Source: an uncultured Alphaproteobacteria bacterium (lineage in GTDB: Bacteria; Pseudomonadota; Alphaproteobacteria; RF32; CAG-239). Taken from it: a DNA stretch of 54,766 nucleotides. The stretch covers positions 1-54,766 of the forward strand of contig CALXLC010000017.1 in assembly GCA_944389095.1 (NCBI GenBank), in the 5' to 3' direction. This document shows positions 46,148 through 54,766 of the stretch, in pieces. Each line of letters starts with the position of its first letter. Position 1 is the first letter of the stretch. The notes below the pieces were generated by a model. It saw only the letters and a list, made by a program, of their open reading frames with translations, ran no database searches and was not told the DNA's origin. The translations under genes were made by a program, and so were the position numbers.

Positions 46148-46348
46148 CTATTCGCCAATAGATAAAAAGAAGGCCCGCTCCAATTTGTCGACGGAACACA
46201 AATCGGTTTTATAGACATCCTCATAATTTTCGACATAATCGCGGAGAGCCAGGGCAACGCAATCCTCAACGCTGCGGCCGCTTTTGACGGCAACGGCGGA
46301 AATTCTTTTCTGCAAATCATCCGATATTGAAACAGAAATATTGCCCAT
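46148..46348 (-). CDS. Orphan ribbon-helix-helix protein, antitoxin-like
   Basis: The 66-residue product begins MGNISVSISDDLQKRI, with a short beta strand and two helices (KSGRSVEDCVALALRDYVENYED), the layout of CopG/ParD-type DNA-binding antitoxins. A toxin gene is not adjacent: polA is downstream on the same strand and the PBP gene is divergent. It could be a solitary transcription regulator or an antitoxin remnant. ATG with TAAGGAAAA upstream. Confidence 0.7.
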   Translation of the reverse strand: MGNISVSISDDLQKRISAVAVKSGRSVEDCVALALRDYVENYEDVYKTDLCSVDKLERAFFLSIGE

Positions 46349-46435
46349 AAAATTTTCCTTAACTTATTTATGTTATTGATATCACAGTTTTAAAACATTT
46401 GATGACTCGTGGCAAGCACTGATTGGCAGGGACTC

Positions 46436-48217
46436 GTGGCAAAAGCTCAGAAAAAAGTTAAAAGGACTAAAAAAAGAGAGTCAAAACAACGTCTTAAGAA
46501 TCGGCGGAGACTCTTAAAATTTTTTGGCGCGCTGGTGATAACTTTGTTAACCTATCTGGCCTATTGTTTTTTGACTCTCCCGGATATGGAAGAAGCCGTC
46601 AACCGCACCCGGCAGCCGTCAACGTCGATTATTGCGGAAAACGGCAATGACGTTCAGACTTTCGGCACGATTTATTCCGAGGTTGTGCGTTCGGAGGAAC
46701 TGCCGCAATATGTTATCGACGCCATTGTCTCCACTGAAGACCGGCGTTTTTACAGCCATTTCGGATTTGACATTATTTCCTTTACCCGGGCAATGATTGC
46801 GAATCTTTTTGCGGGGAGGTACGTTCAGGGCGGCAGCACAATAACGCAACAAGTCGCCAAAAACCTCTTTTTAACCTCTCAAAAAAGCATTAAACGAAAA
46901 ACGCAGGAATTGTTGCTGGCCTTTTGGCTGGAATACAAATTCAGCAAAGAACAAATTTTAACACTCTATCTCAACCGGGTTTATCTCGGCGCCGGCACCT
47001 ACGGCATTGAAGCCGCCAGTCAAAAATATTTTCAGAAATCTTCCCGCGACTTAAACCTGCTGGAGGCCGCTGTCATTGCCGGAATGCTTAAAGCACCGTC
47101 GCGATACAATCCCGTTGCCTCCAAGCAGCGGGCTCTGGACAGAGCCGCCGTCGTTTTGCAGGTGATGGTTGAAAATCAAACCATCAGCAAGGAGGACAAG
47201 GATGCCGCTTTGCAATTATCACTGGGACCGGAAAGAAGTTATAAGGTCGAAAACGCCAATTATTTTGCCGACTGGGTTTATAATGAGGTTAACGATTATA
47301 TCGGCGAACGCGACAACGATATTTATGTTATGACGACGCTGGACCAGGATTTGCAGGAAAAAGCGGCTCAGGCATTACAGGATACCCTGGCCCGCAACAA
47401 AGACCGCAATGTGACCCAGGGAGCTATCGTCGTGCTGGATTATTCTGGTGCCGTGAAGGCCATGGTCGGCGGTGCAGACTATTCAAAAAGCCAGTTTAAC
47501 AGGGCAACACAGGCGCTGCGGCAACCCGGTTCGGCGTTTAAACCTTTTGTTTATCTGACGGCTTTGCAACAGGGCTGGGAACCCGATGACAAAATTATGG
47601 ATGTTCCGCTTTCCATCGGTAAATGGAAACCCGAAAATGCCGACAAAAAATACTACGGCGAAGTTACGCTGGAATATGCGCTGGCCAAATCACTCAACTT
47701 GGCAACCATTAATCTGGCCGAGCAGCTGCCTAAAAACAAAATCATTAAAAACGCCAAACGGATGGGGATTACCACGTCGATTATCAATACCCCTTCCCTG
47801 ACTCTCGGCAGTTTTGAAGTGAAAGTCATAGATATGGCCACCGCTTATACGACCATTGCCAACGGCGGTTTTGCCGTATGGCCGCACGCCATCAAGGAAA
47901 TTTACACCAGAGACGGCTATCAGCTTTATCAACGCGGAATTGACGATGAAAACCGGATTTTAAGCAAACGGGACGTGAAAAAGCTGACCGATATGCTGGA
48001 GAAAGTCATTGACTACGGAACCGGACGCCGTGCCGCCATCGGCCGTTTTGCCGCCGGAAAGACCGGAACATCTCAGGATAACCGCGATGCCTGGTTTGTC
48101 GGATTTACTGACGATTATGTCGCGGCGGTTTGGCTCGGAAATGATGACGACACACCGATGAAACGGGTTTCCGGCTCCAACCTTCCCGCGGAAATCTGGA
48201 AAAAAATCATGCAATAA
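46436..48217 (+). CDS. Class A penicillin-binding protein (bifunctional transglycosylase/transpeptidase)
   Basis: This envelope enzyme polymerises and cross-links peptidoglycan. A basic N-terminus and one transmembrane segment are followed by the GT51 domain with STEDRRFYSHFGFD and GGSTITQQVAKN, then the transpeptidase domain with the active serine in GSAFKP, the SLN motif and KTGTS. About 593 residues, shorter than classical PBP1a because the OB-like insertion is missing. Start is uncertain: GTG at 46436 has AGGGA just upstream, while GTG at 46409, nine codons earlier, has none. Confidence 0.93.
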   Translation: MAKAQKKVKRTKKRESKQRLKNRRRLLKFFGALVITLLTYLAYCFLTLPDMEEAVNRTRQPSTSIIAENGNDVQTFGTIYSEVVRSEELPQYVIDAIVSTEDRRFYSHFGFDIISFTRAMIANLFAGRYVQGGSTITQQVAKNLFLTSQKSIKRKTQELLLAFWLEYKFSKEQILTLYLNRVYLGAGTYGIEAASQKYFQKSSRDLNLLEAAVIAGMLKAPSRYNPVASKQRALDRAAVVLQVMVENQTISKEDKDAALQLSLGPERSYKVENANYFADWVYNEVNDYIGERDNDIYVMTTLDQDLQEKAAQALQDTLARNKDRNVTQGAIVVLDYSGAVKAMVGGADYSKSQFNRATQALRQPGSAFKPFVYLTALQQGWEPDDKIMDVPLSIGKWKPENADKKYYGEVTLEYALAKSLNLATINLAEQLPKNKIIKNAKRMGITTSIINTPSLTLGSFEVKVIDMATAYTTIANGGFAVWPHAIKEIYTRDGYQLYQRGIDDENRILSKRDVKKLTDMLEKVIDYGTGRRAAIGRFAAGKTGTSQDNRDAWFVGFTDDYVAAVWLGNDDDTPMKRVSGSNLPAEIWKKIMQ

Positions 48218-48258
48218 CGGTAAACCGCGAAGATTAAATTTTTCAAAAATAGTGCTTT

Positions 48259-48283
48259 TATAATATGTTTTATTATATATAAT
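48259..48283 (+). promoter_or_regulatory. Possible -10 elements upstream of gpmI
   Basis: Two TATAAT elements (48259-48264 and 48278-48283) lie in an AT-rich gap 40-65 bases before gpmI. No clear -35 is present. Confidence 0.35.
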
Positions 48284-48323
48284 ACGAGAAGATTTTTTTA
48301 GATAAACGATAAGGAAAAAAAAG

Positions 48324-49865
48324 ATGACACAAAAACCTGTTTTGCTGATGATTTTAGACGGGTGGGGTTATCGTGAGCCCAAATCTCCCGATAACGCCAT
48401 TGAAATGGGACACACGCCCAACTGGCACCGTATGTACGATGAGAATCCTCATTGCCTGATTCAAACTTCCGGTCTTGATGTCGGGTTGCCGGACGGACAA
48501 ATGGGCAACTCGGAAGTCGGCCATACAAATTTGGGCGCCGGCCGGGTCGTCATGCAGGATTTGCCGAGAATCGACCAGGCCATCAAGGACGGTTCCCTGG
48601 CAAAAAATCCGGTTTTGGTCAAAACAATCGATATCTTAAAAAACAACGGAAAAACGGCTCATGTGATGGGACTGATGTCTCCGGGCGGCGTTCACTCCTC
48701 GCAGGAGCATCTTGTTGCCCTGTGCAAGATTTTATCCGACAACGGCATAAAAGTCCGGGTACATGCTTTTTTGGACGGCCGTGACACACCACCTTCTTCC
48801 GCCGTCAATTATCTGGCCGATTTCGAGAAATCAGTCGCCGGAATGAAAGACGTTAAACTGGCCACAATCGAAGGACGTTTTTATGCCATGGACCGCGATA
48901 AACGCTGGGATCGTGTCGAGGCCGCCTATGACAATATGGTCATGGCCGCCGGTAAACGTTTTGCCACCGCGGATGAGGCAATTAAGGCATCTTATGCCGA
49001 CAAAGTAACCGATGAATTTGTGGTTCCGGCCGTTATCGGCGACTATCAGGGTATGGAAGACGGCGATGTTATTTTGATGGCCAATTTCCGTGCCGACCGG
49101 GCCCGGGAAATTCTTTATGCTTTGGCCGATGCCTCTTTTGAGGGGTTTGCCCGTAAAAAAACCGTCAAATTTGCGGCTCATCTCGGCATGACGGAATATT
49201 CCGTTGACCATAATCGTTTCATGCAGACAATGTTTCCGCCGGAGCAGCTGACCAATATTTTGGGCGAAGTTGTCGCAAAACACGGTCTGACCCAGCTGCG
49301 TATTGCCGAAACGGAAAAATATGCTCATGTCACGTTTTTCTTTAACGGCGGTGAGGAACGGGAATTTGAGGGCGAGGAAAGAATCCTGATTGCCAGCCCG
49401 AAGGTTGCCACTTACGACCTTAAACCGGAAATGAGCGTTTATGAAGTGACGGAACAGCTGGTTAAGGCCATCGAAGACAAGCGTTTTGACGTGATTATCT
49501 GCAATTTTGCCAACGGAGACATGGTCGGCCATACCGGTATTATGGAAGCGGCGCTTAAGGCCGTGGCTGCGGTTGACGAATGTCTGGGCAAAGTTGAAAA
49601 GGCTATCAAAGATGTCGGGGGCGTCATGATTGTTGCCGCCGATCACGGCAATGCCGAAAAAATGGTCGATGAAAAAACCGGCCAGCCGTACACGGCGCAT
49701 ACCGTCGGAAAAATTGCCGCCATTTTGGTCAACAGTCATAACGGCGTTTGCCGGATGAAAGACGGCCGGCTTGCCGATATTGCTCCGACCATGCTGGATT
49801 TGCTAAATATTGAAAAACCGGCCGAAATGACCGGTCAGTCCCTGCTGGTGAAGACTCCCTGCTGA
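48324..49865 (+). CDS. gpmI: 2,3-bisphosphoglycerate-independent phosphoglycerate mutase
   Basis: The 513-residue enzyme interconverts 3- and 2-phosphoglycerate in glycolysis using two metal ions. It has the metal-binding start LLMILDGWGY, the catalytic serine in QMGNSEVGHTNLGAG (about residue 60) and the metal histidine segment ADHGNAEKM (about 440). AAGGAAAA precedes the ATG. The EnvC-like gene starts at its TGA with a one-base overlap, which begins the wall cluster. Confidence 0.97.
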   Translation: MTQKPVLLMILDGWGYREPKSPDNAIEMGHTPNWHRMYDENPHCLIQTSGLDVGLPDGQMGNSEVGHTNLGAGRVVMQDLPRIDQAIKDGSLAKNPVLVKTIDILKNNGKTAHVMGLMSPGGVHSSQEHLVALCKILSDNGIKVRVHAFLDGRDTPPSSAVNYLADFEKSVAGMKDVKLATIEGRFYAMDRDKRWDRVEAAYDNMVMAAGKRFATADEAIKASYADKVTDEFVVPAVIGDYQGMEDGDVILMANFRADRAREILYALADASFEGFARKKTVKFAAHLGMTEYSVDHNRFMQTMFPPEQLTNILGEVVAKHGLTQLRIAETEKYAHVTFFFNGGEEREFEGEERILIASPKVATYDLKPEMSVYEVTEQLVKAIEDKRFDVIICNFANGDMVGHTGIMEAALKAVAAVDECLGKVEKAIKDVGGVMIVAADHGNAEKMVDEKTGQPYTAHTVGKIAAILVNSHNGVCRMKDGRLADIAPTMLDLLNIEKPAEMTGQSLLVKTPC

Positions 49866-51121
49866 TGAAACTGCCGACTGTTCTGCATATTGCCGTTCTG
49901 GGTGCCGCAATCTCGGTTGCGGCAGTCGGTTCGGTGTCGGCGGCCACAGTCTCAAAAGAAGAACTTCAGCAAATGGAGCAAAAGGTTCAGCAGCAGGCGC
50001 TGGAACATAAAAAGCTTCAGGCTCAGGCGACGCAGATTAATCTGGAACTGACGGAAGTCAGCCGCGAAATGGTTAATGCCGCAAAAAAAATTCAAAACAG
50101 CGAAGAAAGATTGTCTGCCATGGAACGCCAGCTGGAAACGCTTAAAAGCGATCTTGCAGAGGCGGAAAGCGGTTTTACACAAGAAGACGATAATCTGATT
50201 AAGACGCTCTCCGCTTTGCAGAATTTGGCGCTGAAGCCAACCGAAGCTCTGTTTGTTCAGCCGCTGACGCCGGTGGAAATTATCCGCAGCGCCATGCTGC
50301 TGAGAGAAACCGTCCCTTATCTTCAGGAAAATGCCGAGAGAATCCGCAAAGAGCTTGAGGCTATTTCCCGCAAAAAGGCTTTGGTCGAAAAACAGTTTGC
50401 CCAAATCTCCAAACAAAAAGAGATTTTGGAAAAAGAACATGAACGTATGCGCGCCCTGGTCAGAAAAAAATCAAAAATCCGTAATCAGGTGGAAATCAAG
50501 AGCGAGCGCGCCAAACGCAACGTTGATAAACTGGCCTCCCAAGCTCAGGATTTGCGTGACCTGCTGACCAAACTTGAACAGCAGCGGCTGGAAAAACAAC
50601 GCAAGGAAGAACAGCGCCGGCGGGAGGAAGCCCGCAAGGCCGAAGAGGCCCGGCGACTGGCAGAAAAAAATAATGAAGAAAAACAATCTGCTGACTTGAA
50701 TAAATTTAAGCCGGCGGTTATAACTGGAAACAGAAGCAGTTTTAAACAGGCAAAAGGAACGCTGCCGCTGCCGGCAAGGGGACAGATTGTAACTTCTTAC
50801 GGCGAACAAAAGGTGAAGGGCGTGTCGTCCAAGGGTATAATAATCAAAACCCGCGACAATGCGCAGGTAATTTCGCCGTTTGACGGCACGGTTATTTTTG
50901 CCGGTCCGTTCCGCGGATACGGAAACCTGATTATTATTGAACACGGCGAAGGATATTTGTCGCTGCTGGCCGGGCTGAACACCATTGACGTGGAACTGGG
51001 ACAGATGCTGCTGGCCGGCGAGCCGGTCGGACAAATGCCCGATGACGGGGATACGAAGCTTTATGTCGAATTAAGAAAGGATAATCATCCGATTGATCCG
51101 ATGGCCTGGATGAGGCTTTGA
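49865..51121 (+). CDS. EnvC-like murein hydrolase activator (degenerate M23 domain)
   Basis: The 418-residue precursor has a signal peptide (about residues 1-26, ending VSA), long coiled coils (about 30-110 and 155-280) with a Lys/Glu/Arg-rich stretch, and a C-terminal LytM/M23 domain (about 300-415). The domain lacks the metal ligands of active M23 enzymes: the usual GIDI segment with histidine reads KGIIIKT, and the HxH position is LYVEL. EnvC uses such an inactive domain to activate amidases at the septum. ATG overlaps the gpmI TGA. Confidence 0.88.
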   Translation: MKLPTVLHIAVLGAAISVAAVGSVSAATVSKEELQQMEQKVQQQALEHKKLQAQATQINLELTEVSREMVNAAKKIQNSEERLSAMERQLETLKSDLAEAESGFTQEDDNLIKTLSALQNLALKPTEALFVQPLTPVEIIRSAMLLRETVPYLQENAERIRKELEAISRKKALVEKQFAQISKQKEILEKEHERMRALVRKKSKIRNQVEIKSERAKRNVDKLASQAQDLRDLLTKLEQQRLEKQRKEEQRRREEARKAEEARRLAEKNNEEKQSADLNKFKPAVITGNRSSFKQAKGTLPLPARGQIVTSYGEQKVKGVSSKGIIIKTRDNAQVISPFDGTVIFAGPFRGYGNLIIIEHGEGYLSLLAGLNTIDVELGQMLLAGEPVGQMPDDGDTKLYVELRKDNHPIDPMAWMRL

Positions 51122-51153
51122 GTTAAAACACAACGCGAAAATAGGATACTGAG

Positions 51154-52446
51154 ATGTCAAAAAGATTTTTAATTTTAACTGTCGGTGTTTTTTGCCTGGT
51201 GCTGGGAAGCTTTAATGCCCGGGCCGCGAAAGATGACGCCAAGGCAGAAGAAGAAACCGACACTTATGAATTGCTCAACCTGTTTGGCGAGGTGATGGAA
51301 CGCGCCAAAACGACTTATGTTGAGGAAGTGGACGATAAAAAGCTTATCGAATCGGCAATTAACGGTATGCTTGTTTCGCTGGATCCGCATTCGAGTTATC
51401 TGGATGCCCAGAGTTTTAAATACATGAACGAGCAGACTCTCGGAAAATTCGGCGGTCTGGGAATTGAAGTCACCATGGAACAGGGCGTTGTGAAAGTGGT
51501 TTCGCCGATTGATGATACGCCGGCGGCCAGAGCAGGCCTTAAGCCCGGAGATTACATTACCAACATTGACGGCGAAAACGTAGTCGGCATGACGCTTAAT
51601 GATGCGGTCGATAAAATGCGCGGCAAGGTCGGAACCAAGGTCAAACTGACAATTCGCAGATTGGGTGAAAAGCCGTTTGACGTGACGCTGAAACGCGAAG
51701 AAGTTAAAATTCAATCCGTCAAAACAGAGATTTTGGACGGAGACATTGCTTATATCCGGATTACCTCTTTCAGCGGAGACACGGATAAAAACGTGGAAAA
51801 TGCCGTTCGCAAAGCCAAGAAAAAACTGAAAGAAAAACTTAAGGGCGTGGTTATTGACGTCCGTAACAATCCCGGCGGACTGCTGGATCAGGCGGTTAAC
51901 GTTTCGGATTTGTTCTTAAATCAGGGTGAAATCGTTTCCACCCGTTCCCGCAACGAGGCGGACACGGTTCGCTATTCGGCTCAGGAAGGCGATATTGCCG
52001 AAAACCTGCCGATTGTCGTTTTGATTAACGATGGTTCCGCGTCGGCTTCCGAAATTTTGGCCGGAGCACTGCAAGATCATAAGAGAGCCATTATTCTGGG
52101 AGAAAAATCTTTCGGAAAAGGATCGGTGCAAACGGTGGTTCCGCTCGGAAAATACGGTGCCATGCGCTTGACAACGGCCCGTTACTATACACCTTCAGGC
52201 CGTTCCATTCAAGCAACGGGAATCGTTCCGGACGTGGAAGTTCATCCGGCAAAAGTTGAGGAGATTCAGGATGGTTTCGGCCTCAGCGAGGCAGAATACC
52301 GCAATGCTCTGAAAAATGAAAATGCCGAAGAACAAAACCAAAAGCAAAAGGACAAAGAAGGCAGCGATGACTGGAAAAAAGATTATCAGCTGGCACGTGC
52401 CGTTGATTTGGCAAAAGCATTGGCCATCTATACACAGTCAAAATAG
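51154..52446 (+). CDS. ctpA: Carboxyl-terminal processing protease
   Basis: The 430-residue precursor has a signal peptide (about residues 1-24), a PDZ domain (about 90-175) with GLGIEVTMEQG, and the S41 protease core with the catalytic serine in NDGSASASEIL (about residue 295) and lysine in GEKSFGKGSVQT (about 320). It cleaves periplasmic proteins near their C-termini. It follows the EnvC-like gene after 32 bases, an order common in alphaproteobacteria. Confidence 0.95.
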   Translation: MSKRFLILTVGVFCLVLGSFNARAAKDDAKAEEETDTYELLNLFGEVMERAKTTYVEEVDDKKLIESAINGMLVSLDPHSSYLDAQSFKYMNEQTLGKFGGLGIEVTMEQGVVKVVSPIDDTPAARAGLKPGDYITNIDGENVVGMTLNDAVDKMRGKVGTKVKLTIRRLGEKPFDVTLKREEVKIQSVKTEILDGDIAYIRITSFSGDTDKNVENAVRKAKKKLKEKLKGVVIDVRNNPGGLLDQAVNVSDLFLNQGEIVSTRSRNEADTVRYSAQEGDIAENLPIVVLINDGSASASEILAGALQDHKRAIILGEKSFGKGSVQTVVPLGKYGAMRLTTARYYTPSGRSIQATGIVPDVEVHPAKVEEIQDGFGLSEAEYRNALKNENAEEQNQKQKDKEGSDDWKKDYQLARAVDLAKALAIYTQSK

Positions 52447-52455
52447 GAGACGATT

Positions 52456-53628
52456 TTGCTCGACAAGATTCTTCAGTACAAAAATCTGATTTTGGCCGTT
52501 GCCGCAGCCTTGTTGCTGGTCGGCTTCAGCGGATATCTGGTTGCCGACCGGAAAAGCGAGCCGGTTTATCTCTCCAAAATAGACCGACTGATGTTTGACA
52601 AGGAAAATCAATCGCCAAAGTTTGTTATTACTTTGCCGGACAAGAAAAAAGCGGCCCCTCAGCCGATAGATATTCTTCCGGCAATTCCGGAATCTTCCGC
52701 AAACGAATTGCCTCATGCGGCAGACAGAGATTTGACCGTGGAAGAAATCTTGTCGCAGGTTCCCAGTGTTTTAACTCTGCCCCCCAAAGAAGCAACGCAA
52801 AAGCTGCGTTATATCACGATTGAGGACAGCTTGACCGAAAGCAAAGATTCTTTGTTGCTGCCGACTATTTCCAAAAACGGAGCAAAACCCTGGATTGAGT
52901 ACGGAAAGCAAGTGGAAGTGCTGCCGACTTTTAAAAAAGTGGCTGTTGTCATCAAGGGCAGCGGATTTGATCCGATGGCTTTGGATAAAATCAGTCAGGC
53001 TTTTGATTCGGAAATTTCCATGTCTTTCAGTCCCTATGCCGCAGAAGTGGGGACCCGGATTTTGACAGCCCGGCAAAACGGTCACGAGACTTATATGGAC
53101 TTGCTGCTGTCTTCAAAAGATTTTTTGAAATCAGACAGCGGGCCGTTATCCATGAGTTTGACAATCAGCGACGCCGAAAGCATAAAACGTCTGGAAAAAA
53201 CATTGTCGCCGGGCGCGCCTATCGGCGGTGTTGTCATCAATGACGGCATAGCAGACGAAAGCAACCGCTATACATTGACTCAGATACTGGCTGCGATTAA
53301 TCGCCGGGGTCTTTTGGTCATTGACGCAACTCACGGCAACGGAATAGAACAAATTACCATTAAAGGACTGCCGCGGCGCAAGGCAGATATTGTCATAGAA
53401 GATCTGCTGGACAGGAATTTGATTCGTGAAGAAATAAAAAAAGCGGAAAATATAGCCCTAAGCCGGGGACAGGTTTTGCTGGTGGTTGAACCCAAACCGG
53501 TTATCTTAAAAGAAATTTATGACTGGATTAAAACCTTTTCGCCTCAGATTGCTTATGAAGAATCCAAAAATCAGGTTATTGAAAAGCCTTTGGCGTTAGT
53601 TCCGGTGTCAAATCTGGTGGTGGAATAA
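52456..53628 (+). CDS. Divergent polysaccharide deacetylase family protein
   Basis: The 390-residue protein has an N-terminal transmembrane segment (about residues 10-30), a Pro/Lys linker and a C-terminal NodB-like fold (about 150-350) of the divergent polysaccharide deacetylase (DUF610) family; VAVVIKGSGFDPMALDKI and GVVINDGIADES mark it. The metal-binding Asp-Asp and His-x-His motifs of active deacetylases are not obvious, so catalysis is uncertain. A TTG at 52456 with AGGAGA upstream is the start. rppH follows with overlapping stop and start. Confidence 0.87.
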   Translation: MLDKILQYKNLILAVAAALLLVGFSGYLVADRKSEPVYLSKIDRLMFDKENQSPKFVITLPDKKKAAPQPIDILPAIPESSANELPHAADRDLTVEEILSQVPSVLTLPPKEATQKLRYITIEDSLTESKDSLLLPTISKNGAKPWIEYGKQVEVLPTFKKVAVVIKGSGFDPMALDKISQAFDSEISMSFSPYAAEVGTRILTARQNGHETYMDLLLSSKDFLKSDSGPLSMSLTISDAESIKRLEKTLSPGAPIGGVVINDGIADESNRYTLTQILAAINRRGLLVIDATHGNGIEQITIKGLPRRKADIVIEDLLDRNLIREEIKKAENIALSRGQVLLVVEPKPVILKEIYDWIKTFSPQIAYEESKNQVIEKPLALVPVSNLVVE

Positions 53629-54108
53629 ATGGATTTATACCGCAAAAATGTCGGAATTGTTGTTTTTAACGCCAACAAAAAAGTTTGGATGGGAGCCAGA
53701 ACAGATCGTCCAGGATTTGAATGGCAATTTCCTCAGGGCGGTATTGAAGACGGAGAAGATTTCCGTGACGCCGCCTATCGGGAACTTCGGGAAGAAACGG
53801 GAATTGTTTCCGTAAAACCGGTTGCGGAAATCAGTCAACCGATAAAGTATGACTTTCCTCCGGAGGTTCTGAAAAAATTTCGAAAATTGGGCCGGACAAA
53901 TATCGGGCAGGAACAATATTGGGTTCTTTTTTATTTTACCGGCAACGATACCGAGATAAACTTGCGGACAAATCCGGAAGAAATTGAATTTAAAGCTTAT
54001 GAGTGGGTTGAACTTGAGGAAGCGCCCTGTCGCATTGTGACATTTAAACGGCAGGTTTACGAAAAAGTTGTTAAAGAATTTCAACCTTATTTGAAATCCC
54101 GGACTTAA
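53629..54108 (+). CDS. rppH: RNA pyrophosphohydrolase
   Basis: The 159-residue Nudix enzyme removes pyrophosphate from the 5' end of mRNA to start decay. The Nudix box GGIEDGEDFRDAAYRELREETGI is at about residues 38-60 and the segment YRKNVGIVVFNANKKVW at the N-terminus is typical. Length is normal. It ends the wall cluster and is followed by a terminator. Confidence 0.95.
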   Translation: MDLYRKNVGIVVFNANKKVWMGARTDRPGFEWQFPQGGIEDGEDFRDAAYRELREETGIVSVKPVAEISQPIKYDFPPEVLKKFRKLGRTNIGQEQYWVLFYFTGNDTEINLRTNPEEIEFKAYEWVELEEAPCRIVTFKRQVYEKVVKEFQPYLKSRT

Positions 54109-54126
54109 AAATCCGGGATTTCTGTT
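54094..54126 (+). terminator. rppH terminator
   Basis: AAATCCCGGA pairs with TCCGGGATTT around an 8-base loop that contains the rppH stop codon, followed by a T-rich tract. Confidence 0.8.
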
Positions 54127-54131
54127 TCAGA

Positions 54132-54332
54132 TTAAAACGCGAGGACACAACGAACGCTGTAAGTGTTAGTCTTATAGCCGTAGTTGTGCATACTGCCGTC
54201 GTCCAGATCGACCGTCCAGGCGGTATTGTTACTGTACTCGGACAAAGACCAGTAATAATCTTTGCCGTTTCGGGCTGCTTTAAGACATGTCTTTGGCGGT
54301 CCGGCGTTATGATAATAAAAATCCCGGAAGTT
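54132..54332 (-). pseudogene. C-terminal relic of a DUF1566 (Lcl C-terminal) protein
   Basis: A 66-codon frame on the minus strand ends in the classic DUF1566 tail, reading YYWSLSEYSNNTAW, then SVRCVLAF and stop. It has no start codon, and a stop codon lies in frame directly upstream at 54333-54335, next to a terminator. Only the last part of a family-typical domain is left, so it is a gene relic. DUF1566 domains are common on surface proteins. Confidence 0.75.
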
Positions 54333-54354
54333 TTAATAAAATTTCCGGGATTTT
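54317..54354 (-). terminator. Terminator of the right-edge Cys-rich gene
   Basis: AAAATCCCGGAA and its complement (54317-54328 and 54343-54354) flank a 14-base loop. The minus-strand hairpin follows the stop codon at 54362 and ends in a T-rich tract; it overlaps the 5' edge of the DUF1566 relic. Confidence 0.8.
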
Positions 54355-54361
54355 TTGCGGA

Positions 54362-54766
54362 CTAAATTTCTTTGACGCAGATACAGGTCCCCTCAATCCA
54401 ATCTTCGTCATAATGACCCACAATACCATTAGCACATGCAAAGTATGAATATGAGTAACCAGTTCCCCCTACACCTAAATCATATACCCAAAATCCGACT
54501 ACGACAGAACACAGCGCCATATGATTCGGAAATCCGGGAATATGCATTCCTTTTGAACGACATTTGGTGTCGCACTCGCTTTCCGTTAAATCTCCCATTT
54601 TTTCATATAAAAACCAATGTCCGCTTTGTTTAACACAGTTTCCGTTACATTCGGCGGGCATTGATGAAGATGATGACCCGCCAGCACCACCGGAAGAGGC
54701 GGTTCCGGCACAGAAGACCGCGGAGGCGTCAAACGGACAGACCAATGTCGGTTGTCCCGAACAGTC
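54362..54766 (-). CDS. Cys-rich secreted-type protein, 5' end outside window
   Basis: The minus-strand frame is open to the window edge and ends at 54362; 134 codons are visible. It has regularly spaced cysteines (DCSGQP, CPFD, ECNGNC, ECDTKC, CVKEI), a Gly/Ser linker (SSGGAGGSSSSS) and Tyr/Phe-rich segments. A TTG at 54745 could be a start, but the upstream residues fit the protein, so the start probably lies beyond the edge. It resembles the left-edge protein in Cys richness only. Function unknown. Confidence 0.65.
   Translation of the reverse strand, partial: DCSGQPTLVCPFDASAVFCAGTASSGGAGGSSSSSMPAECNGNCVKQSGHWFLYEKMGDLTESECDTKCRSKGMHIPGFPNHMALCSVVVGFWVYDLGVGGTGYSYSYFACANGIVGHYDEDWIEGTCICVKEI

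Overview
This window looks like a contiguous piece of an alphaproteobacterial chromosome. The evidence is gene order as well as single genes: mutM, a crotonase, rpsT and dnaA follow one another, then dnaN and recF; accD lies near ihfB and a LapA-type gene; and gpmI, an EnvC-like gene, ctpA, a divergent polysaccharide deacetylase and rppH form one run. These are arrangements I know from alphaproteobacteria. Cysteine-rich repeat proteins at both edges and a relic of a DUF1566 (Lcl C-terminal) protein suggest a host- or gut-associated, uncultured lineage, but that last step is inference. No rRNA, tRNA, insertion sequence, prophage or CRISPR array was recognised.

Layout. 1-1433: 3' part of a Cys-rich tandem-repeat protein. 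1576-5454 (minus): accD, LapA-like, ihfB, then rmuC and accA. 5622-9793 (plus): a membrane protein and YejA/YejB of a peptide/oligopeptide ABC importer, without the rest of that transporter. 9822-21221: two TPR-like proteins, a Lon-family protease, tsaB, a kinase-less PAS protein, a J-domain protein and several unknowns. 21261-28819 (plus): mutM, a small exported protein, a crotonase, rpsT, a 1.27-kb gene-poor stretch, dnaA, dnaN and recF. 28827-31663 (minus): an unknown protein coupled to an MsbA-like exporter. 31765-33810 (plus): an unknown gene, PTS EIIA, HPr and an N6-adenine DNA methyltransferase. 33922-34212: two tiny Ser-rich proteins. 34326-36358: lolA, xthA and a response regulator. 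36369-38930: porin, NMN-adenylyltransferase-like gene and nadE. 39010-40322: two tandem paralogues of unknown function, each with its own promoter and terminator. 40378-46348 (minus): gyrB, polA and an orphan ribbon-helix-helix protein. 46436-54108 (plus): class A PBP, then the gpmI-envC-ctpA-deacetylase-rppH cell-wall cluster. 54132-54766 (minus): a DUF1566 relic and another Cys-rich protein cut by the window edge.

The most unusual signal is not a gene. GANTC, the site methylated by the alphaproteobacterial cell-cycle methylase CcrM, is packed into three intergenic stretches next to replication genes: 7 sites in 280 bp between rpsT and dnaA, 4 sites in the 132-bp dnaA-dnaN gap (two of them in a 12-bp inverted repeat flanking a promoter), and 8 sites in 166 bp upstream of gyrB. 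A 600-bp coding stretch I counted by hand holds 2, about the chance level. This suggests methylation-state control of replication genes or an origin. Other oddities are a Pol I with all three proofreading motifs lost, a MutM whose fourth zinc-finger cysteine is lysine, a PAS sensor without a kinase, and an orphan yejAB pair.
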